Source: Lunularia cruciata
Lineage: Eukaryota > Streptophyta > Marchantiopsida > Lunulariales > Lunulariaceae
Direction: 5' to 3'
NCBI GenBank assembly: GCA_948567375.1
Contig: OX419762.1
Span: 47,411,034 to 47,475,033, forward strand
Length of the DNA stretch: 64,000 bases
Numbering within the stretch: position 1 is the stretch's first letter; every line of letters begins with the position of its first letter. Below are positions 22,601 through 34,048 of the stretch, piece after piece. The position numbers and the translations under genes were made by a program. The notes under the pieces are model-generated. The model was not told the origin of the DNA, did not search any database, and saw only the letters and a program-made list of their open reading frames with translations.

Positions 22601-23099
22601 AGATTGTTGGAGGTTGGATTCCAAAACTCTGATTTCATTTGGTGTGTTTGATCTTGAGTGGAGAGCAATCAAAACAATGCCTTGACATATCTGAGAGGAA
22701 TTGTAGTATTGGTAATATTTTGCATTGGTGAGCGCAATACGAGGTTGATGCAAAGCAATTTTGATCAAGGAAGTTGTGCCTTCAGTGGAGGGGTGGAACA
22801 TGATTCTGAGGCAAAGTTGTTTTGTAGTGAAATAGCCTTCTTTGGAGGAATATGAATCATCACAATCAAAGTTTGTTTGGAAATCCCAGTGATTATGAGT
22901 GTTAATTTGTGAGAAGACTACAAATCAATGCTTATTACTCTCTTCTGGGTGTGGTTTCTGCCTGAGAGATTAAAGATAAACTCAAGAAGAACTAATTGTT
23001 GCTGTTTACTTTGTATTTGACCATTTGTGAATCATATCTCTATGTGAACAAATTTTACTTTCTGATTACCGAAAAAAGTGATACTTGTCATGTTGTCAG
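19648..23099 (+). mobile_element. Family B element, copy 1
   Basis: It starts TGTTGAGATACCCACATTTTTC and ends TGTTGTCAGA, matching the termini of copy 3 (TGTGGTGCCCACA and GTTGTCACA). About 3.45 kb. It contains the gag-like gene (20275-22330) and the 750-bp non-coding tail (22349-23099) with TATTTAAA at 22436. No pol, PBS or LTR pair is visible. The end bases are decayed, so a target duplication cannot be confirmed. Confidence 0.7.
20275..22330 (+). pseudogene. Family B gag-like coiled-coil protein, copy 1
   Basis: The first 154 codons are open (20275-20739). They include WNWNVSFPSSMAEI, the core DPIRQSIVSMLIAVFKQKQT, and VVLFHQMFAREKVNWAKCF. HYFVPFATHFYLGLNLM follows in another frame. Downstream are broken Lys/Glu-rich coiled-coil frames (21245-21484, 21481-21675). 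The core pattern (DP-x2-R-xxIVS...FFH-x-LF-x-GE-x-INW) loosely recalls the domain annotated as 'putative plant transposon protein'. That comparison is from memory and needs a profile search. The same protein occurs at 53791-56149 and, on the minus strand, at 47232-49138. Confidence 0.6.
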
Positions 23100-24472
23100 A
23101 GTTGTCCTCCTTGTACCTAGAGTTGTCCTTCCTTGTACCTGCTCCATTTTTTGTTAGGTGTCATCCTCCAACATGCAAAGATTCTCCACCAATCACTCTC
23201 CCACATGCAAAACTGCACACCAAATGCTAATGGTCTTCTTGACCGTAATGGCCCTTGGCTCCATTCCCCTCTTGACTGCACATCTAAATCACAGTATAAC
23301 CATTGGTTACAAAGGCCTACGGGTTCAGAGGCACTAGGCCCTATAGACACTCGGGCCTGTAAACCCTCGGCTCCATTTTACTGCATTCCAAATGCTGTAT
23401 ACTTTGCACTCTTGAGTAAGCACTTGACTGTTTTGTGACACAACTATGAGCGCCACTCTTAGTAAGAAATTTTTCCTTGTAAACAATGTCTACTCTGTTT
23501 CATCTTTGCAAATAAGCATGATTTGATCAAAAAGAGTGAATTTTGCAAGAATATGGGCACTACAATGTGAAAATTAGAATTCCAACTTATATAAATTAAC
23601 TAATAAATTTATTAAATTTAATATCTTACTCCAAACGTAGATGTAACGATGCAAGTGTTGTAGTTGTAAATACGTAAATAGTCCATATAGCAAGCATAAG
23701 CTAAGTCATACAAGTATTGGCACTAGGTGCATCTTAAATTATTACATCTATGATGATTATGATTAATCCAGTTTTACATATTACAATGAAAACATCTTAG
23801 TCTGAAAAATATGATAGCTACTATACGTAGGGAGGTTACTTCTTCATCAATACCTTCTGATTCATACTGCCTTGTTTATTCACACGGGAAACTTGCGTTG
23901 CCGTTATGATTAACTTGAGTCCAATGATTCTGAAAAGGAGCTTCATTTATCCTTGCAGCCTTAAGGACAACTTATTCAACTACAACCAAACATCTAGAGA
24001 ACACAATCGCGTTGGTGATGACGTGCATATGTTGGTAATACAAACAGGGCTAATGACTAGTTTCAATATTGTTAAATTACGTTTAGATGCTAGTACGTAT
24101 AGTATATTATAGTTGAGGTTGGTATAGCTTGTATTGTCTATTGCAGAAGTTAGAGTTTACATATAGCACCTAGCTGATGCGCCAGTTAGTTTATAGAATC
24201 CGATACTTTTTTATGTTTCAGCGAGAAAAATTTCTTGTTCCATCAATATATGCTAGCACCCAGAGTTTGTATATAGGTTTTACATTTCAGTGAGAAGAAT
24301 TTCGATTCCATCAATATGCTTGTGGTGCGGTCAAGAAAACTTGAGCAACAAGGTTGTCAGAGCAGCAAGACCAGGCAAGACCAGGCAGCAAGACCAAATG
24401 TTCCATTATTTTAGAACGTGCATACTAGCCTATAGGTATTCCTTTCTTCATGTCATGTTACTAGATATGTCA

Positions 24473-24560
24473 GTAAGTACGCAGAGTGCTTTGAGTATCT
24501 TTTGGTGTTTTGTATAAGGAAGTATGCAGAGTGCTTTGAATATCTTTTAATATTTTGTAA
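24473..24560. repeat. Imperfect tandem duplication, about 44 bp
   Basis: Two adjacent copies of a segment around gcagagtgctttgagtatctttt. A separate pair lies at 24212-24253 and 24283-24322, each with a cag-gagaa-aattt...ccatcaatat core. Confidence 0.7.
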
Positions 24561-25027
24561 CTGGTGTGCATATTAGTTAATGTGCAGATTTGTATCAGTT
24601 TCATGAAAGTTTTGAACAAATATGCAATAAACTACTTGCATCGTTCTATCTCTGCACTCAAGAGTTCAGTCCATCCAAGATAATCGATGCAGTTAGTGTT
24701 TGTTTGGAGACTCAGAAGATCCGAAATATGTCGGTTATGATCTGTCTTCAAATTGGTGGTCTACATCACACAGAGAGATGTAAGACACAGATATAGTTCG
24801 ATATACCTGTTACCGTGCTTCAGGAAGCGTATTGGATTCTCCAAAACTGACAATACCGCAAGTGGAATCCTATAACAACTTGTCGCCGGTGTGAGCACAC
24901 AGATAATGCCCTCGTTACCTGCAGTATTATACAAGACAATATATCGATGCCAACCTTGCAGAAGAGAGGATGAAGACTATCGTCCTTATCCACCTTCACC
25001 GGATGCAAAATATTAGCTGTTGTTTTT

Positions 25028-25064
25028 CAGCTGAGGAAGCTGCATGTTCCAGCTTCCTCAGCTG
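25028..25064. repeat. Perfect 15-bp hairpin
   Basis: The arms CAGCTGAGGAAGCTG and CAGCTTCCTCAGCTG are perfect complements around a 7-base loop. It is not followed by a T-run. The function is unknown; it may be a cruciform-prone site or a MITE remnant. Confidence 0.85.
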
Positions 25065-25989
25065 TTAACTTATTGTTCAATTGTGACTATCTTAACGTTT
25101 CAGTTCATATGTTGCTACTGGATCCACCCAATGCAAGAGGCACGATCACCAAATAAGTACTTTTTATTTTGCGCTATAAAGCTGAAGTCTCAGATGAAAT
25201 TATTTGAATATACAGAGTTTCTACCATGGGACCAAATCAAAGGTTTCAAAGTACACGGGCCTGGTGTAGAATCTAAATCCAGCATGTCTCACTGAAAGTA
25301 ATGTCATTGTCAACCGGGCAAAATTATTATTTTTTGAGCTTTTTGCCCTATCATATTCCTACACACCATAAGGTTAGCCCGCCTGAGTGTAAGCTCACAG
25401 GCGCGCAGATGCATCACAGACGTGTAAATTGAGATATGTTTTGAGTATACGTAAATACAAACGGTCAAATTCATGCAGGCACTCACATGTGCAGACTCAT
25501 GATGAATGCGTATACATCCGCATCGTCGCTAGGTTGCATGAAAGCTGATAGTCACACTCTCGAAGAAGGTTCAAAGTCCACTGTTATGAGCTCATGCTGC
25601 AGCTGTAACAAGATACATGAACTTATGAGGATCAGTGGCCGATCTATTGAGGAAGAAGTCTCCCCCTCCCCCTTACACATGACATATATGATGACCTCCT
25701 TTGCAAGAAATAAATATCTCTAAGCTTAATTAAGCTTGCTGATGACTGGTCTGTATCCACCAATTGATTGCAGGAACTGAAAGGCATCATGTGTTGTCGA
25801 GGTTCGTTCACCACGACTGCATGGTGAATCCTCAAGCCTGGTTTCCATCAATATCGTTAATAGAGACTACGTTATACGTTATCTCGGATACGGAGTAATT
25901 TTTTCGGTGTCCTCTGCTCTCGAAGCTGTGCGCAAGTGGTACTAACATGATCATATTTCGGCCATTTGTTGGAGTTATTGTGGAAATTG

Positions 25990-26220
25990 TCACAACGTTA
26001 GATGTATTTTGTTTTCATATATGGACGACGTTTCCTGAATGAAATCAGAAGCTTCATCTATAATTGCACTAAATGACACTTCACGTGGGATCAGCTCATT
26101 TGAACATCTAGCAAACTTAAGAGCCATGTTTCCCGCAGTCATTGTCAACTTAGTGTGTTGTACATCTCTACAGTTTTCTGGATAGGGCAATGAAGCTAAA
26201 AAGCAGACGGACAAAGACAT
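25990..26220 (-). other. Unassigned open frame with protein-like composition
   Basis: A 76-codon frame containing LPYPENCRDVQHTKLTMTAG and NELIPREVSFSAIIDEASDF. The amino-acid mix looks protein-like and it lies in the TE-poor island. No family recognised and no splice model could be established. It could be an exon remnant or chance. Confidence 0.25.
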
Positions 26221-26410
26221 TGTCCAGTCCGCGGTGACACGTCAGGAGGAGAATAGAGGCACTAAAAACGTCAAGCAAAATTCGGTAGCCAAGCAGAATG
26301 AAACGCGAACATACTTTAAGGACTTCGATGAGGAACTGTATAACCAGGTTGAAGATCGGATTTTGAGGATGCTGATGGGTTTAAATGGCCGTCCAGTCCG
26401 TCCTGGATGA
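26186..26410 (+). other. Possible terminal exon, unassigned
   Basis: 75 codons are open with no initiating Met, running from an AG (a possible splice acceptor after a pyrimidine-rich tract) to TGA. The composition is protein-like and hydrophilic, ending FKDFDEELYNQVEDRILRML and GRPVRPG. No known domain. It overlaps the opposite-strand frame at 25990-26220, so at most one of the two is real. Confidence 0.25.
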
Positions 26411-26964
26411 TCTGTTGAGTATTATACGGCTAGCATACAGTACATACTAGGAAGATAGGAGCGTACATGTGAGTCTGCACCACTGCAGGTGCCTTTGACT
26501 CATTCTCCTCTTGAACACTGTGTGGTGTCCCCTATGCATGCTTCATGTTCTCACCGAAAAGATTGCCCGTGCTACTAGAATGTTTTATCTTGCAGACTGT
26601 CTTTGCATCGATTCTCCTCAAAGTATTTTATTAGGAAATTGAAAATCTCATGCTGCTTGTGGAAGTCCTCCGTGGACGAATAGTGGACGAATAGTGATCT
26701 GCTGTAATGCTAACTGGCAGGTAGCACCTTGGATCGTTAGCAATCAAGAGAATCAGCAGTCCGAAGATTCAACTGCGTCATGAAATAGTGCGCGATTTGA
26801 AGCAGATCGCCATAAATACCAAACTGGGCTTGACCAACAACGTTTTCAAGCGATCTCGAACGCCAAGAGAAGATATTTCTCCCGTCATGTGCACAACTTC
26901 TTCGAGCTGAAGTAGGTTCTGCAGCTGGGAAGCGATCTTTCTTTCCAGTGTTTGCGGGAGGCTT

Positions 26965-27285
26965 TTGCTGCATAGTTTTATCAGCTACAAAACTGAACTT
27001 GAAATTTCAGCATTTCAAGCAATTCTTGAAACTCATCGTTCGGGTGTTGGATTTTATTGGTGGATACTTGGTGGTTATTGTTTGCAGCAAACTCGATGTT
27101 CACCGATCCATGTTCCAACTAGATACTTTCCTGAACATATTCGATATACATATGTGCTTACACCAGATTTACCTCTCTATGACTATACATTTACGGAGAT
27201 CCTCGAAAGAGCTCTGATTGACTGCAAAAAGCAAGAGTACATGACGAAAATTAATGAGATGAGTAGTGCCAACAGTGTACATTGA
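26965..27285 (+). other. Unassigned 106-codon open frame
   Basis: The frame contains GVGFYWWILGGYCLQQT, then HVPTRYFPEHIRYTYV and LPLYDYTFTEILERAL. It is rich in aromatic residues with a believable secondary-structure pattern. The region upstream (26740-26907) is open in the same frame apart from one TGA, suggesting a decayed larger gene. I recognise no family. Confidence 0.3.
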
Positions 27286-28063
27286 GAACCCTCTGGTTCC
27301 TTATCTGCATGTTACAAATTTGGCGTGGGTCATTAGCCTTGAGATCGACGTGAAGTAAGGGAATCTAAATCTAATCTAAATCACTCTGTGCTAGAACAAC
27401 GGATGCTACTGGAACTCTCTTGTGGTATAATAGCTATTTAGAGGTGATTTTCTTGCAACAGCCACGAGAGGTATCAGCGAGAACTGCATACAACGAAGTC
27501 ATTGATTTCGACTACAAATAAATAATTGCTACATAGCTGTACATTGTTAGAATCTCACAGCACATTCTATTTATGAGGACGGAGTGTGTTCTGTTGGAAA
27601 GAAGAGAATTCTGTGCATGATGAAATATTCATGGTGCCAGATACATCAAAACTGCTACGAGTGACCCAGATCGTTATGCTCACACACCTGACATACTCTG
27701 CTTCTGTTCTAAGTTGCGGATATTTTAACGAAAAGGTATTGATAAACATATCAATAAAGCTCTATGATCACACTTATATTAGCCACTGGCGAGGTTGTAG
27801 ATTCTGAATTCTAGTTTTCGCCTGTTTTAGAGTACGTTCTTTCACGTTGTTGGATACCTTTAATAGGAAAAGAGTAGATTTCCTGAGACGGGCGCTAAAG
27901 TGTGGAACTGAGACTGCGAAGAGAAGACCTGCTAGCTTACGATTTGAAAAGTAAATGATAACATAAACATCCACGACTACGGAGTAGCCTTTGTTCAGAG
28001 GTAGCAGAAAGACAGTGGAATGGATCTTCCCCTCGTATGAGCATCAAGCATTGTGGTCTAACT

Positions 28064-28084
28064 ACACACACGCACACACACACA
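28064..28084. repeat. (CA)n microsatellite
   Basis: A short interrupted CA run. Confidence 0.8.
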
Positions 28085-29126
28085 GCTGCAATTAAAACAC
28101 TTATATTGAAATATTCGGTAGCTTAACTTCTCCGTCTTGGAATGTGGAATGGACGAGAAGAATCTCATACGAGTCCTCATGGGACCCTATTATGTATCGC
28201 GAGTCAAGGAGGAAAGTTCGTACTAAACCCGAGGACTGCCTGGGAAGTAAAGCATCACGAACTTCGTCCCTTACGAGTTAACTGACTTGATTTCGCAGCA
28301 TGCTGCAAACACCTTTCGTCCTGACCGTTTGTAATCACTTTTCTTTGTGAACTTACAGCTCGCGTTGAGGCGCACGATTATATGCCTTCTGGAACCCCTC
28401 GTTTGGGGCCAATGACGGGGTAGCACCGAGTATTTCGATTCCCATTCCTGCAGTAATCTTCATAGTATCCTCTCTTCAATTGCGAGAGCTGAAAATTTGT
28501 GAATTTACTTATTTCAGTTCTAGACTTCGTGTGCCATAGAACAACCGAATCATTCATCTTGTCCTCATTATCGTAAGATTATGGAGGATCATGAACTCAC
28601 GAACCCATGATCATCAAGGTTAACCTTGCATATATCCTTTCGGGGGTTTAAACAAATTAATAATTTTAAAAGAAAGATGAGTGATAACATATTCATTTAT
28701 AGAATTCAAAACCTTTGTGAATCTGGACAATATACTGATTTATATGAAGAACAATTTAAAATCTGGTTCAGGTACAACATTAACAGAGACGTAGACGTAA
28801 ACTGACGAGGGGTATCTAACAGTCAGTTCTCATCGCAGACTGACATGTCGAGTGACATATGTTCCATTGGAGTGTAAAGTTTGAGGGAGTACATACACTT
28901 GAGAATTGTACTAATCAGTACAACTACGATGGATCTCTTCTTTCGAGATGGTTATTGACTTCGGGGAACGAAAACCTACTGTAGTAGGTTTCCTTGGAGG
29001 ACCAGCTAGGGACAAATCCTCGAAACTCAAACCGCAGTGCTACAGGCTTATCTAGGTCATAATGAACTTCACCATTTCCTCCAGAGCCGTCTCCCTTAAG
29101 ATCAAATTCATTCAGTGTCCATGAAC

Positions 29127-29827
29127 CTAAAATTCACCTCCCGAGAAGATTCTGTAGCAAAATCTGGCCGCCATTGAAACATCTGGTGCCCAGAGAACAG
29201 CAACAAACGGCACGTAATCAGTATACGCAGGTTGTGAACACCAATACTGATACCAGTAGTATTGTTTAAAGCTAGACTTGATACAGAAGTAACCAAAACA
29301 TATTTCATATCTCGTCGCACAGCGTAACAAATAGTGAACACCTTCGTCATTCACAGCAAGTAGACAAGAATTTACAGAGGGTTCATGGCATCGACTTTTA
29401 GTTGATTCTCTGAAGAAGGCACCAGAGTCTATAGAAGGAAATGATATTATGATCAAGAGGTATGATTAGGATCTTAGACAACGTTTTAATTTTCTCTGCA
29501 TCGTACACAAGATAAATAAATAAATAATTCTTGATCAAAACCAAAAGATCTGAGCGAGTGACAGAAAGCTTGGGGATTTACGAGCTGCAACTTACAGTCT
29601 GTAACCATGAAGAGGGTGGCACAGACGGCTACAGCCGTGATTACGATCCTAGCAATTTCCACCACTGGAGCTCTGTTGTCATTTCCGATGTCGATCATCC
29701 CTGCCATCACTTCCTGTTTCGGGCACGCAATTTGAGGTCCGAAATTGGGTAGGTAGCGTCTACCAAGGCAAAGTTGTTGCGAGTACCTTGAAAAAGTTTC
29801 TGCGTTCACAGTGACCTGGGCCGTCAC
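29127..29827 (-). other. Two unassigned open frames, possibly exons
   Basis: Frame 29486-29827 contains a hydrophobic stretch, VVEIARIVITAVAVCATLFM, that could be a membrane segment. Frame 29127-29456 is Cys/Tyr-rich. A TC-rich stretch between them could be intronic. No family recognised, and opposite-strand frames of similar length exist (29531-29752, 29811-30083), so coding status is uncertain. Confidence 0.2.
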
Positions 29828-31072
29828 AGTGTGGGCCTTATGTAACTTTGAAATTGATTACAACGTAGATGCTTATATGGAGCGTCTTGAGGGCCTCGAT
29901 AGGGTGCTCCACAATCTTCCTGCTCAATGGATTCTAGTGAGTAGTTCCGACCCGAAGGGAAGGCTGTGGCAGAGCACTCCTATGAAGATTGTCTCGTTGT
30001 CATACACAACCTTCCGTTGTGGTTTTTATACTTCTCTGAGTATGAATTTGAGTCAAACAGTAGCTGTTCATCGACCTCGATGATCGCTGCAGTTGCCTGA
30101 CTTACGTATTCTTCGGAGATTATTTCCTCTTGACCCGTGAATGAGACGTTGGTCTGAGCAGCACTTCACTCATGTCATGGTAGGGTCATTTTCACACTAA
30201 TACTACAGTCACGGCTAAAGGGAGCTGTTTGACAGACGAAAAAGAAGCATGTACAAGATAGATGCCATAACTTAAGGGATTGAGCAGTATGTGGTATGCC
30301 ATGTGCAAGCACCAGACTGAGAAATTATCTAAAGTTATCCCCAATTATCTAAATTCAGTTATCAGCTGTGTATAAAATTCACTTTTGATGAAGCCTAAGA
30401 TCTAGCTATATAGACACTAAGTTAGAAATATAGACTCCGTTGCAATCCCCTCAAGCGAGAAGATATGATGTATCTTGAGGTCAAATAAGTGAACAATTGC
30501 AACGCGCTGTTACAGAACATCAGCCCACATGACAACACTTCGATAGAGAATGTTGTCCTCCGAGCAATGATGATAATCTTCAGCTTGATTAATATTTCCG
30601 TCTCAGGTGAATATTTGCAAAACTTCGTCACAACTATAAAGAACCTTAAAATCTGAATAGCTGTTCCTTAATACAACAAATAGCATTGTAACAGGCAGAT
30701 CTACTATGAAACAGCTAAACGTGCGTGCATACTATCTTTATTGGCATCCGGGGTAATGCCTTGACTCTTTCCAAAGTACCCTTTTCTCTTTTTCCTTGTA
30801 GTACTTAACGACGAACAGTGTAGAAATAGTCAATCAGTAACAAAGATGGAAGTAGATGATTGATTACCTTCCACCCCGAGGGGAACTGCACCTTCAAGGG
30901 GAAGATGATGTAGAAACGATATGCCACGGTAGAACTAGTACTAGTAGATCCAGACAAAGAGCACAGAGCGCAACTCTTCAAGAAGGAAGGTTGTCCGATA
31001 AGAGAATATTCGGTGAGGAAACTCTTCGCCCTGGAAGTTTTTAGTCCTGAAGAGAGACTTTTGCCCTAGGAT

Positions 31073-31077
31073 GACCT
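31073..31077. repeat. Left target-site duplication GACCT of the second family A element
   Basis: GACCT abuts the 5' LTR and is repeated at 43698-43702 directly after the 3' LTR. The LTR start is one base short (ATAACACCC instead of TGTAACACCC). Confidence 0.7.
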
Positions 31078-31758
31078 ATAACACCCATTTGTGCATGTGT
31101 GTGGTATTGTGATATTTAGCTTGGTATTATAAATAATTGAGATATATTATTTATTTAGAGATAAAGGATGGTTCTACATTAATAATGATTAGCTAAAATT
31201 AATCTTAGCTAAGATAGAGAGTACCTTACTTTAGAAGAAGTGAAAAAGATGAGCACTATTATTTTAGATTCTTGTGTGTTGACTTGGTATTATTCCTAGA
31301 TGTTTGGCTTTGAGAAAAGAATTGAGAACTCTTGGGCCCGTAAGCCCTTTTGTTTTGGATTCTTCTCTAGTCCAAGGACAGCCCATGTGAATGAATCCTT
31401 GAGTTAGTGGTTGGGTCAAGATAAGATCACATGCTAGTGGAATATGCCCATGTGAATGGATATTTCTTTCTACTTTTTGACTTTTAGTCTAGTAACTTGA
31501 ATTATTACGGTAATTAGTAACTTTGGTACATAAGTATTTCACAAGTATATAAACAAGGGGTGAGGAGGTACTCATCATCCTTCATTTGCAACTATCTCTC
31601 TCTCTTAGTGAGTTCTCTAGTGAGTTATGTCTTGAGTCTTGGAGTGTTAGCCTTGGAGGAGTATGATGGAGTTGGAGTTCCTTGCTTTCTTAGTCCAGGG
31701 TGCGCTACCATAATAGCCATTAGAGGTTGATCCTGAGTGAGAGACAGGCCGGCTCACA
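31078..31758 (+). repeat. Family A 5' LTR (second element)
   Basis: A 681-bp LTR ending GGCCGGCTCACA. It contains TATATAAA at 31546-31553, a plausible TATA box about 200 bp from the LTR end, and the shared block ending in the PBS. Confidence 0.9.
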
Positions 31759-31799
31759 TTTTTGGTTCTGTTGTTGTGGCCTCTCTAAAAGGCAAGATA

Positions 31800-31970
31800 A
31801 TGTTCCGCGTTCAATTTTATATTAAGCAGAAGGAGGCTATGAGAGCCCACTTGTAAAGACCATTAGGGGAGGAGAATGCTTAACTTATGTTGGAGAACCA
31901 AAATCCATTTGTATACCCTATAGTTCATTATGATGTCTTTGAAGTTATTTTGTATATCTTGTACACATGA
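31800..31970 (+). pseudogene. Leader micro-ORF, decayed copy
   Basis: Same start (MFRVQFYIKQKEAMRAHL) and end (FEVILYILYT) as the 57-codon frame at 15739-15909, but with two internal stop codons. Its preserved reading frame outside the stops supports a past coding role. Confidence 0.55.
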
Positions 31971-32467
31971 GAGGATTTGGAGAGATTGTGTGAGGTGGAT
32001 TGCAGATTTTGGAGATTAAGGTGATTTTGAGCAAAATCTCATGTTTGAGATCTGAACTTGAAATTTTTACACTTGATAGCTTGCGTTATTTTTCAGTTAG
32101 CACAATTAGAACTATTGTGAGAGCTATTATGCACATTAGGCTGAAATTTTTGAAAGATGATAGGGTAAACTACTTCCGCAATTGTATGCTCTCTAGAAAA
32201 TTGTACAGTGTCTGCAATTTCTTCACTCTTTAGTGGATTTTTGTGAAACTTTCCAAGAAAATTCAGTAAGTTATATCCTACCTGCTGGCGCAAAAATTAT
32301 AGAGAGATCATTCTTAAGTAGAGATGGATGAGTTTTTGAAGCAAGAGGGGTGGTTTTCAGACCAAATCTGAAATATATGTGCTGAATAGAAAGATGTCTA
32401 GGCCAAATGGCTCAATGAATAGATCTGAAATTCTGCAAGGAGGAACGCTATGGAGTTGTGATCAAGT

Positions 32468-32818
32468 GTGAAAAATTTAAGAGGATTGTCACATATTTGC
32501 TTTGCTAAGTGCTTTCTATGTGGAGAGAAGGGACATAAGGCAAGTTCATGTCCATTGACCTTTGAGAGCAAGAGATTGAGAGAAAGGAGAGGCTTACTTG
32601 ACTTGGGTTTGCATGTTGGACCTTCTTCACCAAGATTAGGAGGGAGAAGATCTAAGACCAAGGAGTTGTGTGAGGTTTGTGGAGTGGAAGGACTTCCAAA
32701 AGGACATGAGTGTAGTGGAGTAAAAGCACTTTTGGAAACTTTGGTGAAGGATCCTGGAAAGAGTCTTAGTATAATTATAGAAATACTACCACCTTCATTA
32801 GCTAGTTCTAAAGATTAG
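32468..32818 (+). pseudogene. Zinc-knuckle ORF upstream of gag (family A)
   Basis: 116 open codons include CFLCGEKGHKASSC, a perfect CCHC knuckle (C-x2-C-x4-H-x4-C), then LGLHVGPSSPRLGG and a second cluster, CEVCGVEGLPKGHEC. It lies between the leader and gag. Here the knuckle is intact, whereas the copy at 14930 has Tyr for His. The N-terminal part (about 32100-32460) is shortened compared with that copy. Confidence 0.65.
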
Positions 32819-33045
32819 TGATGGAGATAATCTTTCAATTTATGGATAAACTATCCATGAGAATTAGATTAATATGCACTCTAGGATTTGATGTTGCTAT
32901 AGAAATCTTGGAGCAACCTGAACCTTTTGTGTTCCCTCTAGTGGATTATTCTCAGATAGTGTTAGTCATGTATATACTCCATTAGTTATAAAGTGAGAGA
33001 AAAGAAAAAAAAATTGAGAGAAAAGAAAGATAGTGAGGGGTTAAG

Positions 33046-34048
33046 ATGGGGAAACCTCCGGTTTTCTTTGGCAAGGATGGAGAAGATGTGGAGGCCTTTG
33101 TAAGAGACTTCAAGAGAGATTGCATAGGAAACAATGAGAGGAGGAAGAATGAGTGGGCCTCATTATTACTAGATTTCTTTGAGGATGCAGCACTTACATG
33201 GTATGAGTCAAAATACCAAGAGAGAGAGAGAGTAGAGATGGGGAAGAAGAGACTTGGGAGAGTTTGACTTCAACACTCATTGATAACTTTCTCCCAGATG
33301 AGAGTTATGAGAGATTGATGAGTGAGGTCACCTTTCTTAAACAAGGAGATGGAGAGAAAGGGAGAGTCTATGTGGAAAGAGTGGAAAGTTAGAGTCCAAA
33401 TTTTGCATAGTGTTGAGGAAGGGTGGGGATGATGTGGAGACTACTATGATTGGCATAGGGGCCATGCTCACCAAGAATTTTGTCGGAGCATTGAGACCAA
33501 AAATTAGAAGCAAGTGGGATATGAGAAACCTTCTTCTAAGGTTGAAGCTATCAAGATTACAATTCGTATGGAGGAGAGTTTGGAAGGGGATGAGAGTGAT
33601 TTGGTGGTGAAGGAAGTTGTGCATCCTCCTCAAGGCTACAAGTATGGTGGAACTTCTGATACTTTGGTGGTAAGGGTTGCACCACAAGTAGTAGTTGCTC
33701 CAGTTCTTGCACCTCCACCAAAGGATCCACTTCAAACCATCACAAAACAACTTGCAAATCTCAAAATCAATGTGGTACAAATATAGGAGAAGAGAGAGGT
33801 GGATCAGAATGTGGGGAGAGGACCTAGGAGTTATAGAAACTATCTATATAAAGGAGGCAAACCAGCCTATAATTTCAATGATAGAAATTTTTTTGGTTGT
33901 GGAGGAAGAGGCCATATCTAAAGGAATTGTACAAATTCCACTTACCATGGAGGGAGGGGTTATGAGGGAGCCAATAGAGGGAACGTGGGAGGTAGTGGAA
34001 CCCAAGTGGCTCCTAATCCAAACAAAGGTAAGAGGAAAGCATCCATAG
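33046..34048 (+). pseudogene. Family A gag (second element)
   Basis: It starts MGKPPVFFGKDGEDVEAFV and contains the gag-domain phrase LLDFFEDAALTWYES. It breaks into three frames (33046-33267, 33410-33610, 33514-33786). The CCHC knuckle at about 33885-33925 has lost its first Cys (Phe) and carries a stop after the His-Ile, so it is dead. It is collinear with 13500-14420 on the other element. Confidence 0.8.

Larger units (their letters stand above)
23100..31072. other. Eight-kb island without recognisable transposon genes
   Basis: The texture differs from the flanks: CpG dinucleotides are common, simple repeats are short, and no LTR, gag or pol block is found. Small open frames appear on both strands, some with protein-like composition (listed separately), but no complete gene could be assembled. 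Short local duplications occur at 24212-24322 and 24473-24560. The rest may be ancient decayed repeats or non-coding unique DNA. Confidence 0.5.

Noticed and set aside
29811-30083. 90-codon plus-strand frame as a gene
   Set aside because: No domain, no splice support and equally long frames on the opposite strand nearby.
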